The notes beneath the pieces were generated by a model. That model was not told where the DNA came from and did no database searches. It worked only from the letters and a program-made list of their open reading frames with translations. Below, one piece after another: positions 52,795 through 61,050 of a stretch of DNA of 64,000 nt. Location of the stretch: contig JBFMFX010000003.1 of NCBI GenBank assembly GCA_040752005.1, positions 173,354 through 237,353 on the forward strand. Direction: 5' to 3'. The position numbers and the translations under genes were made by a program. Numbering within the stretch: position 1 is the stretch's first letter; every line of letters begins with the position of its first letter. The DNA comes from RBG-16-66-20 sp040752005 (GTDB lineage Bacteria; Pseudomonadota; Gammaproteobacteria; Burkholderiales; SG8-39).

Positions 52795-53363
52795 TTGAAG
52801 TGGGCGAAATAGTGCGCGAGCGCCTTCAGGTCAGACTCGCTCATGCCGTAGAGCGAGGCCGCCATGATGGTGTCGCCGCCGCGCCGGCGGTTCTCCCGAT
52901 AGGCGCGCATCGCTTCGACGAGGAAATCCTCGCGCTGGCCCGCAAGGCGCGGCATCTGCTCGCGCCCGCGGTAGTCCGGCGCATGGCATGTGCCGCAGCG
53001 GCTCGCCTGCGCGATCTTCTTGCCGCGCTCGAACAACGCCGAATCGAGCGGTCCGGGTTCGTTGCGCGGCGCAAGCGCCGCATAATGCTGGGCGATCGCC
53101 GCAATCTCGCGGTCGGTCACGCCCTTGAGCAGCTGCTGCATCAGCTCCGAGCCGCGGATGCCCTCGCGGGTCATCACGAGGTAATGCTCGAGGAACACGC
53201 GCGGCTGGCCGGCGAGCGAAGGCACGCCCGCCATCGCGGAATTGCCGTCGGCGCCGTGGCAGCCACCGCAGGTGCGCAACCGCTCGTCGAACTCGCCGCG
53301 CGCGGCACAGACAAAAAGGGCGGTGAGCAGCATCGCCCACCGCCCGCGCTCCGAGCCGAGCAC
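52791..53363 (-). CDS. Diheme cytochrome c (c4-like)
   Basis: 190 residues with signal peptide and two c-type heme sites, CGGCHGADG (about 32-35) and CGTCHAPDY (about 121-124), each followed by a Met-bearing segment as in class I cytochromes c4. Exported electron carrier, here probably taking electrons from the adjacent sorbosone-dehydrogenase-like enzyme. GTG 53363 overlaps the dehydrogenase stop by one base; an ATG at 53333 would also give a good signal peptide. It overlaps pqqU by ATGA. Confidence 0.88.
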   Translation of the reverse strand: MLGSERGRWAMLLTALFVCAARGEFDERLRTCGGCHGADGNSAMAGVPSLAGQPRVFLEHYLVMTREGIRGSELMQQLLKGVTDREIAAIAQHYAALAPRNEPGPLDSALFERGKKIAQASRCGTCHAPDYRGREQMPRLAGQREDFLVEAMRAYRENRRRGGDTIMAASLYGMSESDLKALAHYFAHFK

Positions 53364-54583
53364 TACTTCTTCTGGTAGGTGACCCGGTAGATCGCGCCCA
53401 TCTGCTCGTCGGACACCAGCAGCGAGCCGTCTTTCATCTGCGCGATGTACGCCGGCCGACCCCAGAACTTGCGGGCCTTCGCATCCTCGAGGAATCCTGT
53501 CATGAAGGGCGCGATCTTCACATTCTTGCCGTCCGGGCTCGCCTTCACCGTCACCACGTCAAAGCCGAACAGCTCGGTGCGGTTCCACGAGCCCTTGCGG
53601 GCGATGAACGCGGCACCTTGATATTCCTTCGGGAACATGGTGCCGGTATAGAACTTGATTCCCATCACTGCGGCGTGCGGCCCCATCGTCGCGATCGGGA
53701 GCGTCACCCCCTTGCACGGGTCGGGCTTCTTGATGTCGGCATCGGGAACTCCCTTGGCGTGGCAATAGGGAAAGCCGAAGAACGCGCCTTCCTTGGCAAG
53801 GACATTCAGTTCGTCCTCGGGGGCGTTCTCTCCCATCCAGTCGCGTCCGTGGTCGGTGAACCAGAGCTTGCCGGTCTTCGGGTGCCAGTCGAACCCCACC
53901 GTATTGCGGATCCCGGTTGCGATCACTTCCATGCCGGAGCCATCCGGGTTGTAACGGCGAAGTTGCGCGTACTCCTTCGGCGGCTCGCAGATGTTGCACG
54001 GCGCGCCAAACGGGACGTACAGCTTGCCGTCCGGACCGAAAGCGATGTACTTCCAGTTATGGTGCTGCTCGGGCGGAAGAGCGAACTTGTCGGTGAGATC
54101 CACCGGCGCGACATCGGGCCTGTCCTCGATCCCGTCGAAGCGCAGCACCTTGTCAATGGCGAACACGTAGAGCGAGCCCTTGTGGAAGGCGACACCCGCG
54201 GGCTGCGTGAGTTTGTCCGCCACGATCCGCACGGTTCGCTTGTCGCCGTGGTCGGTTACCTCGTACACGCGGCCGATCAGACGCGTACCGACATAGACCT
54301 TCTTGCCGGAATCGCCGAAGGCCATCGCACGGCCGCCGGGAAGCCCCGCGGCCCAGATCTCGACCTTGAATCCCTTGGGCAGCTTGATCTTGTCAATCGG
54401 GATCTCGGCAGCCGGCGTCTCGGTCATCTTGCCGGGGTGCGGGGCGAGCGGCGAATCCTTCATCGCCTCCGGCTTGCCCTGCCACCACGCGGGCGGAGGC
54501 TTGGGCTTGTCCTGCGACAAGGCGATCGGTGCAGTGAAAGCGAGCGCAAGAGCAGCGCTCAGCGTGGATGCGGCTCTTTTCAT
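53363..54583 (-). CDS. Sorbosone dehydrogenase-like six-bladed propeller, probably PQQ-dependent
   Basis: 406 residues, signal peptide cleaved after SQ near 23. Propeller typical of L-sorbosone/aldose sugar dehydrogenases: LPKGFKVEIWAAGLPGGRAMAFG, QPAGVAFHKGSLYVF, KYIAFGPDGKLYVPFG, GIRNTVGFDWHP, LWFTDHGRDWMGENAPEDELN (Arg/Asp around the PQQ site), FPYCHAKG, GKLYVP. A SD GAGGAGG precedes the ATG. The enzyme would oxidise a sugar or aldehyde in the periplasm. Followed without gap by its likely electron acceptor and the PqqU-like receptor. Confidence 0.85.
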   Translation of the reverse strand: MKRAASTLSAALALAFTAPIALSQDKPKPPPAWWQGKPEAMKDSPLAPHPGKMTETPAAEIPIDKIKLPKGFKVEIWAAGLPGGRAMAFGDSGKKVYVGTRLIGRVYEVTDHGDKRTVRIVADKLTQPAGVAFHKGSLYVFAIDKVLRFDGIEDRPDVAPVDLTDKFALPPEQHHNWKYIAFGPDGKLYVPFGAPCNICEPPKEYAQLRRYNPDGSGMEVIATGIRNTVGFDWHPKTGKLWFTDHGRDWMGENAPEDELNVLAKEGAFFGFPYCHAKGVPDADIKKPDPCKGVTLPIATMGPHAAVMGIKFYTGTMFPKEYQGAAFIARKGSWNRTELFGFDVVTVKASPDGKNVKIAPFMTGFLEDAKARKFWGRPAYIAQMKDGSLLVSDEQMGAIYRVTYQKK

Positions 54584-54660
54584 TTTCTTGGCCTCCTCTG
54601 CGAAGGCTGCCGAAGCTACAACGAAACCGCAAGGCGCGCAATGCGGCGGTGCAGCGCCGC

Positions 54661-56205
54661 CTAGCGCCCGAACTCCTTGTCCTGCAGCGCCCGCCACTGG
54701 ATCTTTCCGGAGCCGGTGCGCGGCAGCGCGTTCACGAACTCGATCCTGCGCGGGGCCTTGTAGGGGGCCATCTGCGTCCTCGCCCACGCGAGGATCTCCT
54801 CGCCCGTCGCCCGCACATCCGGCTTGAGCACCACCACCGCCTTCACTGTCTCGCCGCGGCGCTCGTCGGGCGAGGCGATGACACAGCACTCCTGGATCGC
54901 CGGGTGCTTGTACATCGCGGCTTCGACCTCGGCCGGCCACACCTTGTAGCCGGCGGCGTTGATCATGCGTTTGAGCCGGTCGGAGATGTAGAAGTAGCCG
55001 TCCTCGTCGGTGCGGCCGAGGTCGCCGGTGCGGAAAAAATCCTTGCCGCCGATGGCGACCCACGATTCGCGGTAGCTCTTTTCGTTTTTCCAGTATCCGG
55101 TGAGAAGCTGCGGGCCGCGCACCACGATCTCGCCCTGCTCGCCGGGGGCGAGCGGCGCGAGCGTTTCGGGGTTCACCACCAGCGCCTCGGTGTCGAAGGT
55201 GGGAATGCCGAGGCACTGCTTCTTCGGGTTCTGCGGCGGGTTGATGTGCGTCTGCGAGATGGTCTCGGTCAGGCCGTAGCCCTCGATGTAGCGCACGCCG
55301 CACAGGTCGTAGAGCTTCTGCGCGATCGCCTCCGGCATCGCCGCGCCACCGCCGAAGATCCACTTGAGCGACGACACGTTGTGCCGCAGCGCCTGCGGAT
55401 GCGAGAGCAGATCCACCACCATCGTCGGCACGTTGTCCCAGTGCGTGCAGCGATGGCGCTCGACGAGCCTTGCCGCTTCCAGCGGGTCCCAGCGGCGCTG
55501 GATGACGATCGTGCCGCCCGCCCACGCCAGCGCGAAAAAGCTGTGGATGAGCCCGGTGACGTGAAAGAACGGCGCGGTCGCAAGGGCGACGGCCTGCGGC
55601 GTCACGTTCTTCCACAGCGCCGAGCCGACCACGTTGTGCAGGACCGTGGCGTGCGTGTGCATGCAGCCCTTCGGACGCCCGGTGCTCCCGGAGGTATACG
55701 GCATCATGCACAGATCACCCGGCTGCGCCCGGGCGGGCCCGGGGTCGGAGGCCCGAATCGGTGTCTCGCCCATGACGACGAGGTGATCGAGCGACAGGCC
55801 GGCGAACTTTTCCGCGGTGTCGGGTTCGACGAGCGCCACGCGCGCGTCGCTGTCGGCAACATAGTGGGCAAGCTCGTGCGCGAGGTTCATCGGCCCGACC
55901 GGCACCACCACCGCGTCGGCGCGCAGAATGGCGAAGCAGGCGATGACGAAGTCGGCCCCGTTCTGCATGCAAAGGAGCACCCGGTCGCCGCGGCGCACGC
56001 CGCAGGCGTTCCGCAGGTGGCCGGCGAGGGCGAGCGCGCGTCGCGCGATGTCTCCCCAGACGAGCGTCTCGCCGCGATAGACGGTCGCCGGCTTGTCGGG
56101 GAACCGGCGGGCAGTGCGCTCGAGCGACGCCCATAGCGTCTCGCGCGGCGGCGGAAGGCTCCTCGGCAGGTGCGGTGGCCAGTGGCGGAAGTGGCGCGGT
56201 TCCAC
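54661..56205 (-). CDS. Acyl-CoA synthetase (AMP-binding)
   Basis: 514 residues, complete ANL ligase: ATP loop PYTSGSTGRPKGCM, GYGLTETISQTH, FFRTGDLGRTDEDGYFY, hinge DRLKRMINAAGYKVWPAEVE and the Lys in GSGKIQWR. Most similar in feel to long-chain or aryl-CoA ligases. The GTG at 56205 gives the family N-terminus; an open frame to 56628 lies antisense to the divergent ABM gene and is not used. Its promoter must lie within the 30 nt before the divergent gene. Confidence 0.9.
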   Translation of the reverse strand: MEPRHFRHWPPHLPRSLPPPRETLWASLERTARRFPDKPATVYRGETLVWGDIARRALALAGHLRNACGVRRGDRVLLCMQNGADFVIACFAILRADAVVVPVGPMNLAHELAHYVADSDARVALVEPDTAEKFAGLSLDHLVVMGETPIRASDPGPARAQPGDLCMMPYTSGSTGRPKGCMHTHATVLHNVVGSALWKNVTPQAVALATAPFFHVTGLIHSFFALAWAGGTIVIQRRWDPLEAARLVERHRCTHWDNVPTMVVDLLSHPQALRHNVSSLKWIFGGGAAMPEAIAQKLYDLCGVRYIEGYGLTETISQTHINPPQNPKKQCLGIPTFDTEALVVNPETLAPLAPGEQGEIVVRGPQLLTGYWKNEKSYRESWVAIGGKDFFRTGDLGRTDEDGYFYISDRLKRMINAAGYKVWPAEVEAAMYKHPAIQECCVIASPDERRGETVKAVVVLKPDVRATGEEILAWARTQMAPYKAPRRIEFVNALPRTGSGKIQWRALQDKEFGR

Positions 56206-56235
56206 GGCGCGATATAGTAGCGGACGGAGGCAACG

Positions 56236-56580
56236 ATGATCGCCGTCATTTTCGAGTTCACGCCGGCGCCAGGCCGGTTCGACGAGTACATGGCACTCGC
56301 AGCGCAGCTCAGGCCCGAGCTGGAGAAGGCCGAGGGCTTCATTTCGATCGAGCGGTTCGAAAGCCTCGCCACGCCGGGCAAGTACGTCTCGATATCGTTC
56401 TGGCGCGACGAGGAGTGCGTGCGCAGGTGGCGCAACATGTCGCTGCACCGCGAGGCGCAGAAGAAGGGCCGCGCCGGGATCTTCTCCGGCTACCGGCTGC
56501 GCGTGGCGCAGGTGCTGCGCGACTACGGCATGGACGAGCGCGCGCAGGTTCCGGCCGACAGCGCCGCCGTGCACGGTTGA
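56236..56580 (+). CDS. Antibiotic-biosynthesis-monooxygenase-like protein
   Basis: 114 residues, ABM fold: AVIFEFTPAPGRFDEYMALAAQL, GFISIERFESLATPGKYVSISFWRDEECVRRWRN. The HRxAQKKGRxxIFxxYRLRVAQV tail is typical of the subgroup annotated as antibiotic biosynthesis monooxygenase. Probably translationally linked to the thioesterase 11 nt downstream. Confidence 0.85.
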   Translation: MIAVIFEFTPAPGRFDEYMALAAQLRPELEKAEGFISIERFESLATPGKYVSISFWRDEECVRRWRNMSLHREAQKKGRAGIFSGYRLRVAQVLRDYGMDERAQVPADSAAVHG

Positions 56581-56591
56581 GGGGCGGCGCG

Positions 56592-57425
56592 ATGAGCGCG
56601 GGCGCCACCGTGCAATCGCTGCCAGCAAGTGCCTTTGTCCCCGCCGGGCAAGGGCGCTGGCGCGCGACCGTGCTCACGCGCGGGCCCTGGCATCCGGATC
56701 ACCAGCACGCCGGCCCGCCGATCGCGCTCGTCGGACGCGCGATCGCGCGGGCGGCGGCGGCGCAGGGCCTGACGCACGTCGCGCGCCTGACGGCCAACCT
56801 GCTGCGGCCGGTGCCGATCGGCGAATTGGAGATCTCGGTGCAGGAAGACTACGCCGGGCGCAACGCTGCGCACTATTCGGCCGTGCTGTCATCGGGCGGC
56901 AAGGAAGTTGCGCGCTTCACCGCGCTCGCACAGCGCGAGGTGGCGCTCGCGCTGCCCGGAGGGCTGCCCAACCACCCGCTGCCGCGACCGCCGCGCGCGC
57001 CGGAGGATTCGCCGCCGGGCCGGTTTCCGTTTCTCAGGGACGAGCCGGGTTATCCGAACCTTGTCGAGACGCGGGTCGCGTACGGGAAAATGTTCGACGG
57101 GCCGTGCGCGATCTGGTTCCGGCTGCGCCACCCGCTGCTCGTGGGCGAGACGCCGGGCCCGATCGAGCGCGTCGCGGTGGCCGCCGATTCGTCGAACGGC
57201 ATCAGCGCGATCCTCGATTTTCGCCGCTATGCGTTCGTCAACTACGATCTGACGATCAACCTGCTGCGCCGGCCCGAAGGCGAGTGGGTCCTCATCGAGG
57301 CGGCGACCTTCCTCGGACCGGCCTCGGGCGGGCTGGCCGAGGCGCGCATCTACGACGCAGGCGGTCTCGTCGGCCGCTGCACGCAAAGCCTCGCGCTAAG
57401 GCAAAGGGAGCCGGCGGGCGAATAA
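56592..57425 (+). CDS. Acyl-CoA thioesterase family protein (TesB-like hotdog)
   Basis: 277 residues with two hotdog-like halves. The first half contains GPWHPDHQHAGPPIALVGRAI; the second has RVAVAADSSNGISAILDF and WVLIEAATFLGPASGGLAEARIYD, the pattern of TesB-like thioesterase-family proteins of unknown substrate. Catalytic Asp/Gln positions are not certain. Together with the divergent CoA ligase it suggests handling of acyl-CoAs. Confidence 0.78.
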   Translation: MSAGATVQSLPASAFVPAGQGRWRATVLTRGPWHPDHQHAGPPIALVGRAIARAAAAQGLTHVARLTANLLRPVPIGELEISVQEDYAGRNAAHYSAVLSSGGKEVARFTALAQREVALALPGGLPNHPLPRPPRAPEDSPPGRFPFLRDEPGYPNLVETRVAYGKMFDGPCAIWFRLRHPLLVGETPGPIERVAVAADSSNGISAILDFRRYAFVNYDLTINLLRRPEGEWVLIEAATFLGPASGGLAEARIYDAGGLVGRCTQSLALRQREPAGE

Positions 57426-57479
57426 GACGCCGCGCCCGGGGCCGCGCGGAGCTGCTGCGGGAGGTATAGTGTTCCCGAC

Positions 57480-58838
57480 ATGCAAGGCGCGAAGCTCGCA
57501 CCGATCCTGCTGGCGGCGGCGCTGTGGATGGCGCCCGCCGCGCCTGCGGCGGGACCAACGGCGCCGGTCCTCGTCGTACCGGTGGACGGTCCCATCGGGC
57601 CGGCGACGGCCGATTTCGTCAGCCGTAGCCTCGAACGCGCGAAAAAGGACGGCGCTCAGCTCGTGGTGCTTCGAATGGACACGCCCGGCGGGCTCGACAC
57701 CTCGATGCGCGCGATCATCAAGGACATCCTCGCCTCGCCGGTGCCGGTGGCCGCCTATGTCGCGCCCGCGGGCGCGCGCGCGGCGAGCGCCGGCACCTTC
57801 ATCCTGTACGCTGCGCATGTGGCCGCAATGGCGCCGGCGACCAACCTCGGGGCGGCCTCGCCGGTCGCCATCGGTGGTGCGCCAGAGAAAGGCGACGAGC
57901 GTAAAAAGGGCGAGGAGCGCCAGCCGACGCAGAGCGAGACGATGATGCGCAAGCAGACGCAGGACGCCGCGGCCTACATCCGCGGGCTGGCGCAACTGCG
58001 GGGCCGCAACGCCGAGTGGGCCGAGCGCGCGGTGCGCGAAGCGGTGAGCCTGTCGGCCGAGGAGGCGCTCAGGCAGAAGGTGATCGAGGTGATCGCCGAG
58101 GACCTGCCGGCGCTACTGAAGAAGCTCGACGGGCGCACGCTCACTGCCGGCGGCGCAGAACGCACTCTCGCCACCTCCGGGGCCGCGGCCGTCGCGATCG
58201 AGCGCGACTGGCGCACGCGGTTTCTCGGCGTGATCACGGATCCGAGCATCGCCTATATCCTGGTGCTGCTCGGCATCTACGCGCTGCTGTTCGAGTTCTC
58301 GAACCCGGGGCTGATCCTGCCCGGCGTGGTCGGTGCGATCTGCGTGCTGCTCGCGCTCTACGCCTTTCACCTCCTGCCGGTGAACTACGCCGGGCTCGCG
58401 CTGATCCTGCTCGGCATCGCGTTCATGGTCGGCGAGGCGTTCTTTCCCGCCTACGGCTCGCTTGGCGTCGGCGGGCTGATCGCGTTCGTGATCGGTTCGG
58501 TGATCCTGATTGACACCGAGGACGTGCCTGGTTTCGAGATCCCGCTCGGCTTGATCGGCGGGCTCGCGGCGGCAAGCGCCGGTTTCCTCATCTTCGTGCT
58601 CGGCATGCTGGCGAAAGGCCGTGCCCGGCCGGTGGTGAGCGGGCGCGAGGAGATGATCGGCGCGGTCGGGGAGGTACTCGAGGACTGCGAGCGCGAAGGC
58701 TGGGCGCGCGTGCATGGCGAGACCTGGCGCATCCGCGCAAGCGGCGCCCTCAAGCGCGGCGAGCGTGTGCGCGTCACGGCGATGGACGGGCTGGTGCTGG
58801 AAGTCGCAAGGGAACCACGTGAGGGAGGTGGACGATGA
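57480..58838 (+). CDS. nfeD: NfeD-type membrane serine protease (1510-N family)
   Basis: 452 residues. Signal peptide (1-23), ClpP-like protease domain with the nucleophile Ser in GARAASAGTFILYAAH and the Lys region in a later helix, four membrane helices (about 255-380), and a C-terminal soluble OB (NfeD) domain (GAVGEVLEDCEREGWARVHGE). These proteases cut the C-terminus of the partner stomatin. The partner slipin gene overlaps by ATGA. Confidence 0.92.
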   Translation: MQGAKLAPILLAAALWMAPAAPAAGPTAPVLVVPVDGPIGPATADFVSRSLERAKKDGAQLVVLRMDTPGGLDTSMRAIIKDILASPVPVAAYVAPAGARAASAGTFILYAAHVAAMAPATNLGAASPVAIGGAPEKGDERKKGEERQPTQSETMMRKQTQDAAAYIRGLAQLRGRNAEWAERAVREAVSLSAEEALRQKVIEVIAEDLPALLKKLDGRTLTAGGAERTLATSGAAAVAIERDWRTRFLGVITDPSIAYILVLLGIYALLFEFSNPGLILPGVVGAICVLLALYAFHLLPVNYAGLALILLGIAFMVGEAFFPAYGSLGVGGLIAFVIGSVILIDTEDVPGFEIPLGLIGGLAAASAGFLIFVLGMLAKGRARPVVSGREEMIGAVGEVLEDCEREGWARVHGETWRIRASGALKRGERVRVTAMDGLVLEVAREPREGGGR

Positions 58839-59599
58839 TCAATTTCGGGATGGGCGTGCTGATCCTTCTGATTATTCTGCTCGCTTCGTCGCTCAAGATC
58901 CTGCGCGAGTACGAGCGCGGCGTGGTGTTCCTGCTCGGGCGATTCTGGCGCGTGAAGGGCCCGGGCCTGATCATCGTCATCCCGGGAATCCAGCAGTGGG
59001 TGCGCGTGGACCTGCGCACGGTGGTGTTCGATGTGCCGAGCCAGGACGTGATCTCGCGCGACAACGTCTCGGTGAAGGTGAACGCGGTGGTCTATTTCCG
59101 CGTCGTGGATCCGCAGAAGGCGATCATCCAGGTGGCGAACTACATGGAGGCGACCAGCCAGCTCGCGCAGACGACGCTGCGCGCGGTGCTCGGCAAGCAC
59201 GAACTGGACGAGATGCTCGCCGAGCGCGAGAAGCTCAACATGGACATCCAGCAGTCGCTCGACATGCAAACCGATGCCTGGGGTATCAAGGTCTCGAACG
59301 TCGAGATCAAGCACGTGGACCTGAACGAGTCCATGGTGCGCGCGATCGCGCAGCAGGCCGAAGCCGAGCGCGCGCGCCGCGCGAAGGTCATTCACGCCGA
59401 AGGCGAGCTCCAGGCCGCTGAAAAACTCCTGCAGGCCGCGCAGATGCTCTCGCAGCGCCCGGAGGCGATGCAGCTCCGGTATCTGCAGACGCTCACCGCG
59501 GTGGCCGGCGACAAGTCCTCGACCATCGTCTTTCCGGTGCCGATGGACGTCCTCGGACCGCTGGTGGGTTCGGCGCGGCGGGCCAAGGACGGCGTCTAG
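58835..59599 (+). CDS. Slipin, SPFH-family membrane protein
   Basis: 254 residues. One N-terminal membrane helix (GMGVLILLIILLAS), then the SPFH/stomatin domain (EYERGVVFLLGRFWRVKGPG, VPSQDVISRDNVSVKVNAVVYFRV) and a coiled coil (QQAEAERARRAKVIHAEGELQAAEKL). Orthologous group of prokaryotic stomatin/slipin that pairs with NfeD; together they act on membrane protein quality or microdomain organisation. Translationally coupled to nfeD. Confidence 0.93.
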   Translation: MINFGMGVLILLIILLASSLKILREYERGVVFLLGRFWRVKGPGLIIVIPGIQQWVRVDLRTVVFDVPSQDVISRDNVSVKVNAVVYFRVVDPQKAIIQVANYMEATSQLAQTTLRAVLGKHELDEMLAEREKLNMDIQQSLDMQTDAWGIKVSNVEIKHVDLNESMVRAIAQQAEAERARRAKVIHAEGELQAAEKLLQAAQMLSQRPEAMQLRYLQTLTAVAGDKSSTIVFPVPMDVLGPLVGSARRAKDGV

Positions 59600-59746
59600 C
59601 CGGCGAGCCGGCGAAAGTGCGCCTCCATGCGCGCCGCGTCCGGTTCGCGGCCGGTGAAGGGGCGGAAGGCGCCGAGCGCTTGACCGACGTTCATGTGCCC
59701 GCCATCCATGGTCGCGCAGCCGGCGCGCCGCGGGCGGATCATCAGT

Positions 59747-60361
59747 TCAGATGGCGTCGGATTTCGTGCGCTTGACGCCCGCGCGCGCCATCTCGCGCCA
59801 CGCCTTCTCCAGCGACCCTTCCAGGTCAATGGCCCGGCAGGCGTCCTCGATGACGGTCGTTTCGAACCCGGCCGCGCGCGCATCCAGCGCGGTCCAGGCG
59901 ACGCAGAAGTCGGTGGCGAGGCCGCAGACGTAAAGGCGCGTGAAGCCGCGCTCGCGCAGATATCCAGCAAGGCCGGTGGGTGTTTTGCGGTCGGCTTCCA
60001 GAAACGCCGAGTAGCTGTCAATGTCGCGGTGATGGCCCTTGCGCACGATGAGCTGCGCGTGCGGGACGGCGAGGTCCTCGTGAAGCGCGGCGCCGCTCGT
60101 TCCCTGCACGCAGTGATCCGGCCAAAGCACCTGCGGCCCGTAGGCGAGCGTGATGGTTTCGAAGGGCTTCCTGCCGGGGTGCGAAGAGGCGAACGAGGCA
60201 TGCCCCTTGGGATGCCAGTCCTGCGTGAGCACGACGTTCTCGAAGCGCGCCGCAGTGCGGTTGATGACCGGCACCACTTCGTCGCCGCGCGGTACCGCGA
60301 GCGCACCGCCCGGGATGAAGTCGTTCTGTACGTCTACGACGATCAGGCACGCATCGCGCAT
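59747..60361 (-). CDS. pncA: Nicotinamidase / pyrazinamidase
   Basis: 204 residues, isochorismatase-like hydrolase. Catalytic Asp in IVVDVQNDFIPGGAL, metal ligands in TQDWHPKGHASF, Lys in VRKGHH, and nucleophile Cys in GLATDFCVAWTAL. Converts nicotinamide to nicotinate for NAD salvage. Length is normal. It is convergent with the slipin gene, and the broken methyltransferase lies just upstream of it on the same strand. Confidence 0.95.
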   Translation of the reverse strand: MRDACLIVVDVQNDFIPGGALAVPRGDEVVPVINRTAARFENVVLTQDWHPKGHASFASSHPGRKPFETITLAYGPQVLWPDHCVQGTSGAALHEDLAVPHAQLIVRKGHHRDIDSYSAFLEADRKTPTGLAGYLRERGFTRLYVCGLATDFCVAWTALDARAAGFETTVIEDACRAIDLEGSLEKAWREMARAGVKRTKSDAI

Positions 60362-60370
60362 CTGCGCATT

Positions 60371-60884
60371 CTATGCCCGTCGGCTGTTTCCCGGCGCCGC
60401 CGCTTTCGCGGCGCTGTGGACGGCATCTGTCACCGGGCGTCCGGAACGACGTGCAGGCACGCCGTACACCAGCCGCCGCAGGTTCTTGGGGGAAAGAAAC
60501 AAGGCAAAGACCGTGGCCCGGGATATGTCTGCTTCGTACATGTCGCCTTGCACGAACCGGGCACGGTGCGAAAGCCCTTCGGCGGCGGCATTGCGCTGCG
60601 CGATCGCGACCAGCTGCGCGTCGTACTCCACGCCCAGCGCACGCGCACCGCGCCGAGCGGCGGCGATGACCATCCTGCCGTCGCCCGAACCAAGATCGAT
60701 CACGTAATCCTGCGGTGTCACGCGCGCCATGTCCAGCATCTTCTCGACCAGCGGCACGGGGGGCCCAGGCGACGTCCTTGCCTTCCTGCCCCACACGCGG
60801 AGGCGGGAGATCGCGCGCCCACGCGCAGGCGGTGCCGAGCGCGATCAGCGCGGCGCCAACTGCGCGAACCACAACGGTCGGCAT
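60371..60884 (-). pseudogene. SAM-dependent methyltransferase, frameshifted and C-terminally truncated
   Basis: ATG 60884 opens a signal-peptide-like start (MPTVVVRAVGAALIALGTACA) that runs to GQEGKDVAWAP. After one missing base in the run of six G/C at 60756-60761 the next frame continues VPLVEKMLDMARVTPQDYVIDLGSGDGRMVIAAARRGARALGVEYD, a class I methyltransferase of the exported family with this N-terminus. The match ends after VFALFLSPKNLRRL; the last third of a normal protein is replaced by unrelated codons. So at least the frameshift, and probably also a deletion, inactivate it. Confidence 0.6.
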
Positions 60885-61050
60885 TCGCCTTCCGGTTCCT
60901 GCGTTGCTGCCGGTCCTTTGCTGCGTGACGACGCACATTGTAATGCGGCGCCTGAGGAGTACGTCCCCGCCGGAAACGCCTTCGTCCGTATCGGGATCCG
61001 GGACCGCCGGGGCGATCGGCAGCCTGGATGCCGGGCATATACTTTTGTCC

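Noticed and set aside
59599..59742. 48-codon minus ORF between slipin and pncA
   Set aside because: Short, no SD or family match, squeezed between two convergent genes.
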